A DNA stretch of 64,000 bases from Sphingomonas sp. Leaf407 (GTDB taxonomy: Bacteria > Pseudomonadota > Alphaproteobacteria > Sphingomonadales > Sphingomonadaceae). The DNA lies in contig NZ_LMQO01000004.1 in assembly GCF_001425385.1 (NCBI RefSeq), positions 310,001-374,000 of the forward strand, in the 5' to 3' direction. The position numbers and the translations under genes are program-made. Under the pieces are notes generated by a model. The model was not told the origin of the DNA, ran no database searches, and saw nothing but the letters and a program-made list of their open reading frames with translations. Positions 1 through 8,906 of this stretch are shown here, piece by piece; within the stretch, counting starts at the first letter, position 1, and each line of letters opens with the position of its first letter.

Positions 1-1
1 G

Positions 2-1402
2 ACGCAGGCTAAGTTCCGCGAATGGGGCCTGACCACCACCGCCGAGGGGTTCGAGTTCGGCCGGGGCTGGACGATCGAGCGGTCGAGCGTGCGGATGGTT
101 ACGCCGCGCGTGATCGCGCTGACCGCGATCCCGATCGCGTGGACGCCGGGCACCGACGGCCCGGTGGCGGCACCAGTGATCGTCGCGCCGATCGCCGAGG
201 AAAAGGATTTCGCCGACTGGCGCGGCAAGTTGCGCGGCAAGGTGGTGATGGTGTCGCGGCCGGGCACCGGGTCAGAACCGACCGAGCCCGCCTTCCGCCG
301 GCTGACCGGCGAGGATCTGGCCAAGGCCGATAGCTGGCGCGAGCCGGAATATGATCCGGCCGACACCGATCGTCGCGCCAAGCGGCTCGACTTCGCGCAG
401 AAGCTCGATGCGTTTCTGAAGGCCGAAGGGGCAGTGGCGATGGCGACGATGTCGTCGCGCGACGGCAAGCTGCTGCATGGGTCGGGCTATCTCTTCACCC
501 GCGCGGCTGCCCCCACCGTGCCGGCGGTCGAGATCGCGGCGGAGGATTACCGCCGGCTCGCGCGCCTTGCGGTCAGCGGCCCCGCGCCGACGATCGAGAT
601 CGACAGCAAGGTCCGCTTCGACGACAGCGATCCCACCGCCTACAACATCATCGCCGATCTGCCGGGTAGCGACGCACAGGCCGGGTACGTCATGGCCGGC
701 GCGCATTTCGATAGCTGGGTCGCGGGCGACGGCGCGGTCGACAATGCGGCGGGCACCGCCGTGGTGATGGAGGCGGCGCGTATCCTGTCGGCGCTCAAGG
801 TCCGGCCGAAGCGCACCATCCGCTTCGCGCTGTGGAATGCCGAGGAACAGGGACTGCTCGGCAGCCTCGCCTATGTCGAACGGCATATCGCGACGCGGCC
901 CGAGCCGGCGGCTGGCCGGGACGGCGGTCTCGCGCGCTTCTATGGCTGGACCAGCCGCTTCCCGATCACGAAGAAGCCCGGCTATGACGCGATGACCGCC
1001 TATTTCAACATCGACAATGGATCGGGCAAGATTCGCGGGATCAACGCCGAGAACAATGTCGCCGCCGTGCCGACGCTGCGAGAGTGGCTCAGCCCGTTCG
1101 CGTCGATGGGGGCGACGACCGTCGCCAACCGCCGCACCGGCTCCACCGATCATTATTTCTTCCAGTCGGTCGGCCTGCAGGGGTATCAGTTCATTCAGGA
1201 CCCGCTCGACTATGGCAGCCGCTTGCACCATACGAGCATCGATACCTTCGATCACATCAAGGGGCCGGACATGCGGCAGAACGCGATCATCCTCGCGTCG
1301 CTGCTGCTGAGCGCCGCCAATGCCGAGCGGCCGCTGCCGCGCCCGCCGCTCCCCACCCAACCGGTCGCCACCGACCCCTATGCTATTCCTGAGAAAGACT
1401 AA
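2..1402 (+). CDS. M28 family zinc metallopeptidase, 5' end outside the window
   Basis: The reading frame is open from the left edge, so the N-terminus (signal peptide and prodomain) is missing. The visible part holds the end of a PA-like domain and then an M28 aminopeptidase domain. The expected two-zinc ligands are present in order: His and Asp in GAHFD and GAVDNAAGT, Glu in NAEEQG, Asp in NIDNG, and His in STDHYFF. Family members are exported exopeptidases that remove N-terminal residues or dipeptides. A second M28 enzyme lies at 28480. The stop is one base before the rlmB start, so the two may be cotranscribed. The domain call is firm; the substrate is unknown. Confidence 0.88.
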   Translation, partial: TQAKFREWGLTTTAEGFEFGRGWTIERSSVRMVTPRVIALTAIPIAWTPGTDGPVAAPVIVAPIAEEKDFADWRGKLRGKVVMVSRPGTGSEPTEPAFRRLTGEDLAKADSWREPEYDPADTDRRAKRLDFAQKLDAFLKAEGAVAMATMSSRDGKLLHGSGYLFTRAAAPTVPAVEIAAEDYRRLARLAVSGPAPTIEIDSKVRFDDSDPTAYNIIADLPGSDAQAGYVMAGAHFDSWVAGDGAVDNAAGTAVVMEAARILSALKVRPKRTIRFALWNAEEQGLLGSLAYVERHIATRPEPAAGRDGGLARFYGWTSRFPITKKPGYDAMTAYFNIDNGSGKIRGINAENNVAAVPTLREWLSPFASMGATTVANRRTGSTDHYFFQSVGLQGYQFIQDPLDYGSRLHHTSIDTFDHIKGPDMRQNAIILASLLLSAANAERPLPRPPLPTQPVATDPYAIPEKD

Positions 1403-1403
1403 C

Positions 1404-2153
1404 ATGGCCCGCAAAGGACACCGCCCGAGCAAGGCATCGCCGCAACGCCCGCGTTTCTGGGGCCGCCACGCCGCCTTCGCCGCGCTGGACAATCCCGAAC
1501 GCACCATCCGCAAGATCTGGTGTACGCACGAGATGGGCGCGAGCCTGGTGCTGCCCGAGGGCGTGCCGGTGGTCTATGCCGAGGTCGCCGATCTGGCCCG
1601 CCTCGTCCCCGCCGATGCGCCGCATCAGGGGATCGTGGTAGAGGCCGATCCGCTGGAGGACATCTGGCTCGCCGACCTGATCGAACAGGGGCGCGACGAC
1701 GACCGGCCGATCCTGTTGCTCGATCAGGTGACGGACCCGCACAATGTCGGCGCGATCCTGCGGTCGGCCGCCGCGTTCGACTGCCTCGGCATCGTCACGC
1801 AGGACCGGCATGCCCCGCCCGAATCGGGGACGGTCGCGCGCTCCGCATCGGGCGCGCTGGAAAGCGTGCCATGGGTGCGGGTGGTGAACCTGTCGCGCGC
1901 GCTGGTCGAACTGGGCGAGGCGGGATATTGGCGCGTCGGGCTGACCGGCCATACCGAGACGCTGCTGAGCGATGCGCTGGGGCCGAAGCGCATCGCGCTG
2001 GTCGTCGGGGCAGAGGGCGAGGGGATGCGGCAGAATACCGAGGCGCACTGCGACATCCTCGCCAAGCTGCCGATTTCGGACCGGGTCGAGAGCCTGAACG
2101 TGTCGAACGCGGCGGCGATCGCGTTGTATGCGATGGCGACGCACGGGGGGTGA
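1404..2153 (+). CDS. rlmB: 23S rRNA (guanosine 2'-O)-methyltransferase, TrmH/SpoU family
   Basis: The 249-residue protein has the SpoU layout: an N-terminal L30e-like RNA-binding part (about 15-90) and a knotted SAM-binding domain. Motif 1 is LLLDQVTDPHNVGAILRS (about 104-121), motif 2 is VVGAEGEGM, and motif 3 is LPISDRVESLNVSNAAA near the C-terminus. These are diagnostic for TrmH/RlmB enzymes, which 2'-O-methylate a guanosine of 23S rRNA. The start at MARKGHRPSK is chosen over in-frame upstream codons because those lie inside the preceding peptidase gene. RlmB is the best name, but another TrmH-family target cannot be excluded. Confidence 0.88.
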   Translation: MARKGHRPSKASPQRPRFWGRHAAFAALDNPERTIRKIWCTHEMGASLVLPEGVPVVYAEVADLARLVPADAPHQGIVVEADPLEDIWLADLIEQGRDDDRPILLLDQVTDPHNVGAILRSAAAFDCLGIVTQDRHAPPESGTVARSASGALESVPWVRVVNLSRALVELGEAGYWRVGLTGHTETLLSDALGPKRIALVVGAEGEGMRQNTEAHCDILAKLPISDRVESLNVSNAAAIALYAMATHGG

Positions 2154-2160
2154 TCCACGC

Positions 2161-2244
2161 GACGTGGGCAAAGCCCACGTCGTCGGCCGGGGCTTTGCCC
2201 CGCCGGCCGCGCTTGGAGGGCTGCGAAATAGCGGCGCTATTTCG
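2161..2244. repeat. cluster of three short hairpins with 3-nt loops
   Basis: Three perfect mini-palindromes follow one another between convergent genes: GACGTGGGC-AAA-GCCCACGTC at 2161-2181, CGGGGC-TTT-GCCCCG at 2188-2202, and CGAAATAGC-GGC-GCTATTTCG at 2224-2244. Each has a 3-nt loop. No run of T follows, so they are not typical intrinsic terminators, although they could protect the two converging mRNA 3' ends. The tandem repeat at 3283-3592 carries hairpins of the same design. Confidence 0.7.
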
Positions 2245-2259
2245 TCTGCCTCCGGCGCG

Positions 2260-2577
2260 TCAGTCCTCCGGGGCGATCTGGACCCGCAGCCCGTCGAGCG
2301 CGTCCTCGAACGGGATCTGGCAGGCGAGGCGCGAGGTCGGGCCACGGTCGTCGACCGAATCGAGCAGGTCGTCCTCGTCGCGGGTCATCGGCGGCAGGCG
2401 GTCGAGGAACGCCGGGTCGACATGGACGTGGCAGGTCGCGCATGAACAGCACCCGCCGCAGATCGCCAGCATCTCGTCGAAGCCGTGGTCCTTGATGACT
2501 TCCATCACCGACAGGCCAGCCTCTCCGTCCACGGTTCGTTCTTCCCCTGCGCGGGTGACGACGGTAAGCCTCGGCAT
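2260..2577 (-). CDS. [2Fe-2S] ferredoxin, adrenodoxin type
   Basis: This is a 105-residue plant/adrenodoxin-type ferredoxin. The cluster ligands are Cys40, Cys46, Cys49 and Cys86, giving the expected C-x5-C-x2-C-x36-C spacing; Cys43 and Cys44 are extra. Proteins of this class pass single electrons to cytochromes P450, Rieske oxygenases or Fe-S assembly. No partner reductase or oxygenase is adjacent, so its role is open. The start at [11 protein letters not shown] is supported by an AGGAG about 8 nt upstream; an upstream in-frame start would add seven non-conserved residues. Confidence 0.88.
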   Translation of the reverse strand: MPRLTVVTRAGEERTVDGEAGLSVMEVIKDHGFDEMLAICGGCCSCATCHVHVDPAFLDRLPPMTRDEDDLLDSVDDRGPTSRLACQIPFEDALDGLRVQIAPED

Positions 2578-2639
2578 CGTTTCATCTCCTGATCGCACGC
2601 CCCATGCCGGGCGCTCCGATCGATTGCAAGGAAGCCGCC

Positions 2640-3284
2640 ATGGGCCTTTCCGCCGAACAGTTGCGGACCTCGCTGGATGCCATGGCCGCGATCGAGCCGG
2701 CGTTCGCGAAGGCGTTGGCCTATGCCGGCTATCCCGAGCCGCGCATCCGCGAGCGGGGCTATGCGACGCTGCTGCGCACGATCGTCGGCCAGCAGGTCAG
2801 CTACAAGGCGGCCGATTCGGTGTGGGCGAAGCTTTCGGCGATGCTCGGCGACCCTACCGATCCGACGCGGATCGTCGCGGCGAGCGACGAGGAGCTGCGC
2901 GCCGCCGGGCTGTCGCGGCAGAAGGCAAGCTATGCCCGCAGTCTGGCCAACGAGGTCATCAGCGGGCAGCTCGACCTCGCCCATCTGCCGGAGGATGACG
3001 AGGAAGCGATCGCCGCGCTGGTGCGGGTGAAGGGCATCGGGCGGTGGTCGGCCGAAATCTATTTGTTGTTCGCCGAGGGGCGGACCGATGTGTGGCCGGC
3101 GGGCGACCTTGCGGTGCAGGTGGAGATCGGGCGGATCATGGGGTTGCCCGAGCGGCCGAGCGAGAAGGATATTCGGGTGCTGGCAGAGGCTTGGCGGCCG
3201 CATCGTAGTGCGGTGACGGTGTTTGCGTGGCATCATTATATGTTCGATCCGGCGACGGGTGACGCGAAGAACAGTGCGATCTGA
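2640..3284 (+). CDS. DNA-3-methyladenine glycosylase 2 family protein (HhH-GPD)
   Basis: This 214-residue base-excision-repair glycosylase of the AlkA/MagIII type lacks the N-terminal domain of E. coli AlkA. The helix-hairpin-helix is [11 protein letters not shown] (about 130-140), followed by the Gly/Pro-rich stretch and the catalytic Asp in PAGDLAVQ (about Asp156). Enzymes of this family excise alkylated purines such as 3-methyladenine. An AAGGAAG ribosome site supports ATG 2640; a start at 2604 in frame would add 12 residues. It is divergent from the ferredoxin gene with a very short gap. Confidence 0.88.
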   Translation: MGLSAEQLRTSLDAMAAIEPAFAKALAYAGYPEPRIRERGYATLLRTIVGQQVSYKAADSVWAKLSAMLGDPTDPTRIVAASDEELRAAGLSRQKASYARSLANEVISGQLDLAHLPEDDEEAIAALVRVKGIGRWSAEIYLLFAEGRTDVWPAGDLAVQVEIGRIMGLPERPSEKDIRVLAEAWRPHRSAVTVFAWHHYMFDPATGDAKNSAI

Positions 3285-3592
3285 CGCGCCGACCGAGACG
3301 TAGCGAAGCTACGTCGAGCGGCCCAAGGCGCGTCCGGCCGGCGGCGCGTAAAGCGCCGTCCGACGACACGGGCTTTGCCCGTGGCGGAGCCTGTTGCAGC
3401 GCCCAAATCTCCCCCAAAGTTTACAAAGTTTACACTAACGACGCGCCGGGCAAGGCGTAGCGAAGCTACGTCGAGCGGCCCAAGGCGCGTCCGGCCGGCG
3501 GCGCGTAAAGCGCCGTCCGACGACGCGGGCTTTGCCCGTGGCGGGACCTGTTGCAGCGCTCGATTCCCCCCAAAATTGACAAAGTTTACACT
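3283..3592. repeat. two tandem copies of a ~157-bp hairpin-rich repeat
   Basis: Copy 1 (3283-3436) and copy 2 (3440-3592) are nearly identical over most of their length. Each contains a GTAGC-GAA-GCTAC hairpin, a CGGCGC/GCGCCG hairpin and a CGGGC-TTT-GCCCG hairpin, and ends with an AT-rich ACAAAGTTTACACT tail. The AT-rich tail of copy 1 recurs exactly (22 nt) at 24819-24840. The hairpins resemble those at 2161-2244. No coding potential is evident. This looks like a dispersed, non-autonomous repeat that was duplicated here. Confidence 0.85.
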
Positions 3593-3903
3593 CGTGACGT
3601 GTTTGTTGCGAACTGTTCTCAACCCGATGCGGACAGGATAAGAAGATTTGGTTCGCGCGGAGGCGCGGAGGGGTCACGCGCTCTGATGGGTTGCGCGCGC
3701 CCGCGGCCTGGCGTTCGGTTCGGATGCGGTTGTCAAAGAGCGGCGCACAGCATGGCGGGTCGGCGGCGTGTAGGACACCGGCAATGGCAGACAGTCCGAC
3801 GAAGCGGTCGCGACCGGCGACGCGCAGGCGACGATCGCCACCCGGATGCTGTCCGATCGCTTGCCTTCGCCGTCGCAACCGGTGAAGGAGAGGCGACCGG
3901 GGG
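3593..3903. other. non-coding stretch before the TMEM175 gene
   Basis: I find no reading frame here with recognisable composition or motifs. The last bases hold an AAGGAG ribosome site (3885-3890) for the next gene. The remainder is unassigned and probably includes its promoter. Confidence 0.5.
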
Positions 3904-4551
3904 GTGACGATGACCAACGACCGTGAACATGCCAAGCTCGAACGACTGACCTTCTTTTCAGATGCCGTGTTCGCCATTGCGATGACGCTGCTGGTGATCG
4001 AGGTACGGCTGCCCGAACTGCACGTCGTCAGCGACCACTCGCTCGCGCAGGCGCTGCTGCACCTGCTGCCGAACTATATCGGCTTCATCATCAGTTTCCT
4101 CGTCATCGGCCGGTTCTGGACCGGGCATCACCGGTTGATGGGGATGATCGATACCGCCGACCCGGCGCTGGTCCGCGCCAATCTGCTGCTGTTGATGGCA
4201 ATCGCGTTCATGCCGTTTCCGACCGCCATCCTCAGCGATTATTCGCTGCTGCGCGTCGCGATCGGCTTCTACACCGCCTATCTGTTGGTCGTCGGGCTGG
4301 TGAATATCTGGGTCATTCGAACCGCGTTGCGGCACCAGTCGCAGGGAAACCCCGCCGTGGCTGAGGACGCCCGCCTGCTCCGACGGTCGATGTGGTCGCC
4401 GCTGGTGATCGCTGCAACGGGATTTGCGGCAGGCATGGTATCGCCGGGGATCGGCCTTGTCGCCATGGTCGTAGTCACGCCATTCGTGCTGCTACTGGTG
4501 AACCGGATCGGCAATCGACCTGCCGGACCGGCGCCAGCGGAACAGGCTTGA
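3904..4551 (+). CDS. TMEM175/DUF1211 family potassium channel
   Basis: The 215-residue protein has about six membrane segments and begins with the family hallmark FFSDAVFAIAMTLLV, containing the FSD motif of bacterial TMEM175 subunits. These proteins form tetrameric potassium-selective channels in the inner membrane with no P-loop filter. The C-terminus is short and Pro/Ala rich. GTG 3904 is preferred because AAGGAG lies 13 nt upstream; ATG 3910 in the same frame is an alternative. It converges on the small gene at 4577. The family call is strong; the physiological role is unknown. Confidence 0.85.
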   Translation: MTMTNDREHAKLERLTFFSDAVFAIAMTLLVIEVRLPELHVVSDHSLAQALLHLLPNYIGFIISFLVIGRFWTGHHRLMGMIDTADPALVRANLLLLMAIAFMPFPTAILSDYSLLRVAIGFYTAYLLVVGLVNIWVIRTALRHQSQGNPAVAEDARLLRRSMWSPLVIAATGFAAGMVSPGIGLVAMVVVTPFVLLLVNRIGNRPAGPAPAEQA

Positions 4552-4576
4552 CCGAGATTCCCGCCACCTGGCGCGG

Positions 4577-4891
4577 CTACTGCCCGGCCCACCACGCGGC
4601 ATAGGGCGTGTTCTCCACCTTGTGGCGGTTCCAGTCGGGGGCGCCGTCGTTCCACCATGGCTCGCCGCGTTCGCCCAGCGCCACCTTGGCCGCCTGTACT
4701 GCGTCGCGGGCCTGCCGCACCGCCGCTTCGTCGCCTGCGCGCTGGCCCGCGCCGACCGCGCGGCGGGCGTTCATCAGGGCTTTCACCAGTTCGGCGCGGC
4801 GGTCGTCGGTAAGGTCGGGGCGGGCGGCGCGCCACAGCACGCCCTTTACGACGATGTAGCGGTCGTCTGGCGTGCGTGGCGGTGCGGTCAC
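4577..4891 (-). CDS. conserved hypothetical protein coupled to recN
   Basis: A 104-residue soluble, charged protein starts at GTG 4891, whose bases overlap the recN TGA stop (GTGA), so it is probably translationally coupled to recN. It has a YIVVKGVLWR start, an Ala/Arg-rich helical middle and an aromatic tail with EPWWNDGAPDWNR and NTPYAAWW. That pattern matches a widespread alphaproteobacterial hypothetical family, recalled from general knowledge rather than searched. No catalytic motif is visible and no function is assigned. Confidence 0.75.
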   Translation of the reverse strand: MTAPPRTPDDRYIVVKGVLWRAARPDLTDDRRAELVKALMNARRAVGAGQRAGDEAAVRQARDAVQAAKVALGERGEPWWNDGAPDWNRHKVENTPYAAWWAGQ

Positions 4892-6552
4892 GCCGGTTCG
4901 AGGAGGCGGAGCGCCTGCGCGCGGGCCTCGTCGGTGATCTCGGCGCCCGAGAGCATCCGCGCGATTTCCTCGCGGCGTTCGTCGTTCGACAGCGGGCGGA
5001 CGCCGGTGCGGGTGACGGTGCCGTCGTGACGCTTGGCGATCAGCAGGTGACGGTTGCCGCGCGCGGCGACCTGCGGGCTGTGCGTCACCACCAGCAATTG
5101 CTTGGCGGTGGCGAGGCGGGCGAGGCGCTCGCCGATCGCCGAGGCGACCGCGCCGCCGACACCGCGATCGATCTCGTCGAAGATCATCGTCGCCGCCCCG
5201 CCCTCTTCGGCGAGCGCGACCTTCAAGGCGAGGATGAAGCGCGAGAGTTCGCCGCCGGACGCGATCTTGGCGAGCGGAGCGAAGGGCGCGCCGGGGTTGG
5301 TCGCGATCTCGAACTCCACCCGGTCGCGGCCCGCCGCCGACCATTGGCCCTCGTCGAGCGAGACGACGACGCTGCGGAACTTCGCCGATCCCAGTTTGAG
5401 CGGGTCGAGCTCGCCCGCCACCGCCTTGTCGAGTCGTTTCGCGGCGGCGACGCGGGCATTGCCGACGCGGTCGGCGCGTTTCACATAGGTTTCGCGCGCC
5501 TGCGCGACCCGCGCCTCAAGCTTGCCGATCCCGGCCTCGCCCGATTCGAGCAGCGCGAGGCGTGCGGCGAGATCGCCGGCGAGACCGGCCAGATCGTCGG
5601 GCTGGACGCGGTGCTTGCGCGCGGCACCACGCAGCGCGAACAGCCGGGCCTCGTCCTCCTCCAGCGCGCCGGCGTCATAGGCGAGCGCGTCGCTCGCTTC
5701 GCGCAGCGCTACGGCGGCGGCCTCCGCCTCGATCAGCGCGCGGTCGACGGCGGCGAGCGATTCGCCGAGTGCCGGATGCGCGTCGGCGATGCGTTCGAGG
5801 CCGCGCGCCGCTTGCCGGAGGACCGAGAGCGCGCCCTGTGCGCCCTCCAGCCGGTCGTCGACCTGGGTGAGATCGCCCGCGACCTTTTCGGCGCGCTGCA
5901 TGTCGCGGCGGCGTTCGGCCAGCGTCGCCTCCTCGCCCGATTCGGGGGCCAGCGCGGTCAGTTCGGCGACGGCATGTTCGAGCCAGTCGCGGTCGCGCTG
6001 CGCCACCTCGATCTCGGCACGGGCGGCGGCGAGCGCGGCGTCGGCGGTGCGCCAGTCGCGATAGGCCTGCACGACGGAGGCGGTGTCGATCCGGCCGAAG
6101 CCGTCGAGCAGCGCGCGGTGGCCACGCGGGTTGAGCAGGCCGCGATCGTCGTGCTGGCCGTGGATCTCGACCAGATGCGGGGCAAGGTCGCGCAACAGCC
6201 CGGCGGAGGCCGGCTGGTCGTTGACGAAGGCGCGGCTGCCGCCGTCGGCCTTGACGATGCGGCGGATGATGAGCGGCTCGCCGGCTTCGAGGTCGAGGCC
6301 GTTGTCGTCGAACAGTTTGGCGACCGGGCCGCCGGGCGCGGGGACGGCGAAGGTGGCGGTGACGGCGGCCTGTTTCGCGCCGTGGCGGACCAGCGCGGTA
6401 TCGCCGCGACCGCCGAGCGCCAAGCCGAGCGCGTCGAGCAGGATCGACTTGCCCGCCCCGGTTTCGCCGGTCAGCACGCCAAGGCCGTGCGCGAAATCGA
6501 GGTCGAGTGCCTCGATCAGCACCACGTCGCGGATGGAAAGGGCAATCAGCAT
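4888..6552 (-). CDS. recN: DNA repair protein RecN
   Basis: This is a 554-residue SMC-like ATPase for double-strand-break repair. The Walker A motif GETGAGKS is at about 29-36 and the C-terminal Walker B region contains TMIFDEIDRGVGG. The central part (about 150-350) is a heptad-rich coiled coil, as usual for RecN, and an ABC signature SGGELSRF precedes Walker B. The start at MLIALSIRDVVLIE fits the family N-terminus; an upstream in-frame ATG adds 13 unlikely residues. It lies downstream of bamD on the same strand, a pairing familiar in sphingomonads, but 376 bp with palindromes separate them. Confidence 0.95.
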   Translation of the reverse strand: MLIALSIRDVVLIEALDLDFAHGLGVLTGETGAGKSILLDALGLALGGRGDTALVRHGAKQAAVTATFAVPAPGGPVAKLFDDNGLDLEAGEPLIIRRIVKADGGSRAFVNDQPASAGLLRDLAPHLVEIHGQHDDRGLLNPRGHRALLDGFGRIDTASVVQAYRDWRTADAALAAARAEIEVAQRDRDWLEHAVAELTALAPESGEEATLAERRRDMQRAEKVAGDLTQVDDRLEGAQGALSVLRQAARGLERIADAHPALGESLAAVDRALIEAEAAAVALREASDALAYDAGALEEDEARLFALRGAARKHRVQPDDLAGLAGDLAARLALLESGEAGIGKLEARVAQARETYVKRADRVGNARVAAAKRLDKAVAGELDPLKLGSAKFRSVVVSLDEGQWSAAGRDRVEFEIATNPGAPFAPLAKIASGGELSRFILALKVALAEEGGAATMIFDEIDRGVGGAVASAIGERLARLATAKQLLVVTHSPQVAARGNRHLLIAKRHDGTVTRTGVRPLSNDERREEIARMLSGAEITDEARAQALRLLEPA

Positions 6553-6726
6553 CGCGCCGCCACCCTTACGCCAAGAACAGTCCAAGAACAAATGGCTTTG
6601 TGGGCGGTGGTGAAGCGGTGTGGCCCCGAGCCATCGCGCAGCGCGCGCCGGGCGGGGTCGGCAGATAGTACCACATTACTGGCGGGGGGGGTGGTCGTTT
6701 CCGGGCTCGCGGGCCGCCTGCCGATC

Positions 6727-6833
6727 GTCACCCCGGACTTGTTCCGGGGTCCACCACGCCGCAGACGGTGTCACTTGCGCCTCAAATCGCACCGATCGCC
6801 GCACCGTAGACCCCGGAACAAGTCCGGGGTGAC
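6727..6833. repeat. inverted pair of palindromic elements in the bamD-recN gap
   Basis: A 25-nt unit at 6727-6751 and its exact inverse at 6809-6833 flank 57 bp. Each unit is itself palindromic around the core CCCCGGA-CTTG-TTCCGGGG. The 376-bp gap between bamD and recN shows no gene. Folding of the pair could form a REP-like structure in the read-through transcript from bamD into recN. Confidence 0.75.
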
Positions 6834-6928
6834 GGCAGGGGGTATCGCAGTCGATCGGCCCAAAAACTACCGGGCGGTAGCGTGTGACATGGGCCGCCCG
6901 GGATGCCCCGTCCTCCCCCAAGCCGTCG

Positions 6929-7891
6929 TCAGTTGCCGCTGGTGGGTCCGTTGGGCGAGGGGGTGCTGGCCGGTGGCGTCGCGGGCGGGGTGGTGGTGCC
7001 GACCGGCGGGGCGATCGTCGCATCGGGGGCATCGCCCGGTTCGACCGTTACCGTGCCCTTGAGCGGCGGGGGCGGCGGGGCGGTGCGGATCGGGATCGGC
7101 TTGGGCGGCGGCGGGGTCTTGTCGCCGATCAGGTCATAGGCGCGCTGATACCAGTCGGTGCCGGGATAGTTGGCGCCGAGTACGGCCGCCGACTTCTTGG
7201 CCTCGCCAGGGACGCCCAGCGCGAGATAGGTTTCGGTGAGGCGCATCAGCGCTTCGGGCGCGTGGGTCGTCGTCTGATACTGGTCGACCACCGAGCGGAA
7301 GCGGACCTGCGCGGCGAGCCACTGGCCACGCTGCTGATAGAAGCGGCCGATCTCCATTTCCTTGCCCGCCAAGTGATCGCGCACGAGGTCGAGCTTGAGC
7401 CGGGCATCGGCGGCGTAGGGCGTGGAGGGATAGCGGCGCGAGAGTTCGCCGAGCGAATCCATCGCCTGCATCGTGATCTTCTGATCGCGGGTCACGTCGC
7501 TGATCTGTTCGTAATAGCTCAGCGCGATGAGATAATAGGCATAGGGCGCGTCGCGGTTGCCGGGGTGGACCGACAGGAAGCGCTGCGCGCCGGCGATCGC
7601 CTTGGTATAATCGGCGTCGAGATAATAGCTGAACGCGCCCATCAACTGCGCGCGGCGTGCCCAGACCGAATAGGGGTGCTGACGCTCGACCTCGTCGAAC
7701 AGCGCGGCGGCGACCTTGTACTGCCGCCGGTCGAGCCGGCTCTTGGCGGCGGTGTAGAGCGTGCCCACGTCGCGCGCGACATAGGGCAGGTCGCGCCCGG
7801 CGCCGGCCCCGCCCCGGGCACAGCCCGACAGGCCGGCACCGGCGATGGCGACGAGGACGAGCGCGGAGGCGCGGAACGGAACGATACGCAT
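6929..7891 (-). CDS. bamD: outer membrane protein assembly factor BamD
   Basis: The 320-residue lipoprotein has a signal peptide ending in lipobox LSGC (Cys24) and then tetratricopeptide-like repeats from about residue 35 to 260. Typical BamD segments are LYTAAKSRLDRRQYKVAAALFDEV, split here as repeat 1, then HPYSVWARRAQL and PGNRDAPYAYYLIALSYY. BamD sits on the periplasmic face of the outer membrane and works with BamA in beta-barrel insertion. The C-terminal tail of about 55 residues is unusually Pro-rich (PPPPKPIPIR and PPATPPAST) and longer than in E. coli BamD. Confidence 0.93.
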   Translation of the reverse strand: MRIVPFRASALVLVAIAGAGLSGCARGGAGAGRDLPYVARDVGTLYTAAKSRLDRRQYKVAAALFDEVERQHPYSVWARRAQLMGAFSYYLDADYTKAIAGAQRFLSVHPGNRDAPYAYYLIALSYYEQISDVTRDQKITMQAMDSLGELSRRYPSTPYAADARLKLDLVRDHLAGKEMEIGRFYQQRGQWLAAQVRFRSVVDQYQTTTHAPEALMRLTETYLALGVPGEAKKSAAVLGANYPGTDWYQRAYDLIGDKTPPPPKPIPIRTAPPPPPLKGTVTVEPGDAPDATIAPPVGTTTPPATPPASTPSPNGPTSGN

Positions 7892-7985
7892 GGGCTAGGC
7901 TTCTACTGCGCAAGGGGTAGCGCGAACAGTCCCTTTCGCGCATGGGGCACAGCGACCCATAGCCCCCCTGAAAAGGACGAAATCC

Positions 7986-8810
7986 GTGCCCGTCACCAAG
8001 CTGGAAATGCACCGCGTCGAAAAGCCCTGGGGGCGTCATAAGCTGGGCTTCGGCTTCGCGGATCAGCCCGAAGAGGCCGATCCGGTCGGCGAGATCTGGT
8101 ACAAGACGCCGGGCGACGACACGCCCGACCTGCTGGTCAAATATCTGTTCACGTCCGAAAAACTGTCGGTGCAGGTCCACCCCGACGACGATCAGGCGCA
8201 TGCCCGCGGCCTGCCGCGCGGCAAGGACGAATGCTGGACGCTGCTGGCCGCCGAACCCGATTCGACGATCGCGCTGGGCACGCTCGAACCGATGACTGCC
8301 GAGCAGTTGAAGGACGCGGCGCTCGACGGGTCGATCGAGCACAAGCTCGACTGGAAGCCGGTGAAGCCGGGCGATTTCTTCTACGCGAAGTCGGGCACGG
8401 TCCATGCGATCGGCGCGGGGATCACGCTGATCGAGATCCAGCAGAATTCCGAGACGACGTACCGGCTGTACGATTATGGCCGGCCGCGCGAGCTGCATCT
8501 GGACGACGGGGTCGCGGTGTCCGACGCGCGGCCGTTCGTCGCCCCGGACGCGCCGGGCAAGATCGCGGCGGATCGCGCCATTCTGGTCGACGGGCCGAAG
8601 TTCGTGCTGGAGCGGTGGAGCGGCGGCGATCGCACCGTGACCGTGCCGGCGGGGACCAAGGGCTGGTTCGTGCCGGTGACGGGGTCGGGCGAGGCGGACG
8701 GCACGGCGTGGGCGGCGGGCGACTGCCTGATCTTCGAGGGCGAAGTATCGGTAAGGATTGGCGAAGATGCCGATCTGCTGTTCGCCTATCCGGGCGAACA
8801 TTACGCCTGA
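7986..8810 (+). CDS. class I mannose-6-phosphate isomerase
   Basis: This 274-residue cupin-fold enzyme is a short ManA. It contains KPWG near the start, the zinc-binding QVHPDDDQA motif, GKDECW, and the second cupin His in GTVHAIGAG. It interconverts mannose-6-phosphate and fructose-6-phosphate, feeding GDP-mannose and polysaccharide synthesis. The start is GTG 7986 with AAAAGGACG just upstream; ATG 8007 is possible. It is divergent from bamD with a 94-bp gap. No other polysaccharide gene is adjacent, so the metabolic context is not shown here. Confidence 0.88.
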   Translation: MPVTKLEMHRVEKPWGRHKLGFGFADQPEEADPVGEIWYKTPGDDTPDLLVKYLFTSEKLSVQVHPDDDQAHARGLPRGKDECWTLLAAEPDSTIALGTLEPMTAEQLKDAALDGSIEHKLDWKPVKPGDFFYAKSGTVHAIGAGITLIEIQQNSETTYRLYDYGRPRELHLDDGVAVSDARPFVAPDAPGKIAADRAILVDGPKFVLERWSGGDRTVTVPAGTKGWFVPVTGSGEADGTAWAAGDCLIFEGEVSVRIGEDADLLFAYPGEHYA

Positions 8811-8906
8811 CTTCAAAATGAACGGGGTGTAGTTTTCCGTTCACGCAACCTGTCCGGGGGACGCGCCGTTCTTGCTGCCATCATCCATTGTGTTGGAGCG
8901 AGAACG

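Noticed and set aside
3283..3592. Possible CRISPR array
   Set aside because: There are only two copies of a long (~155 bp) unit with almost no spacer and no cas genes nearby. It is a tandem duplication.
4876..7062. 728-codon open frame on the plus strand opposite recN
   Set aside because: It has no family motifs, and RecN with Walker A and B motifs lies on the opposite strand.
8819..8846. Terminator after the mannose-6-phosphate isomerase gene
   Set aside because: The inverted repeat TGAACGG/CCGTTCA has its T-run in the loop, not after the stem. It could be an operator, but nothing supports that further.
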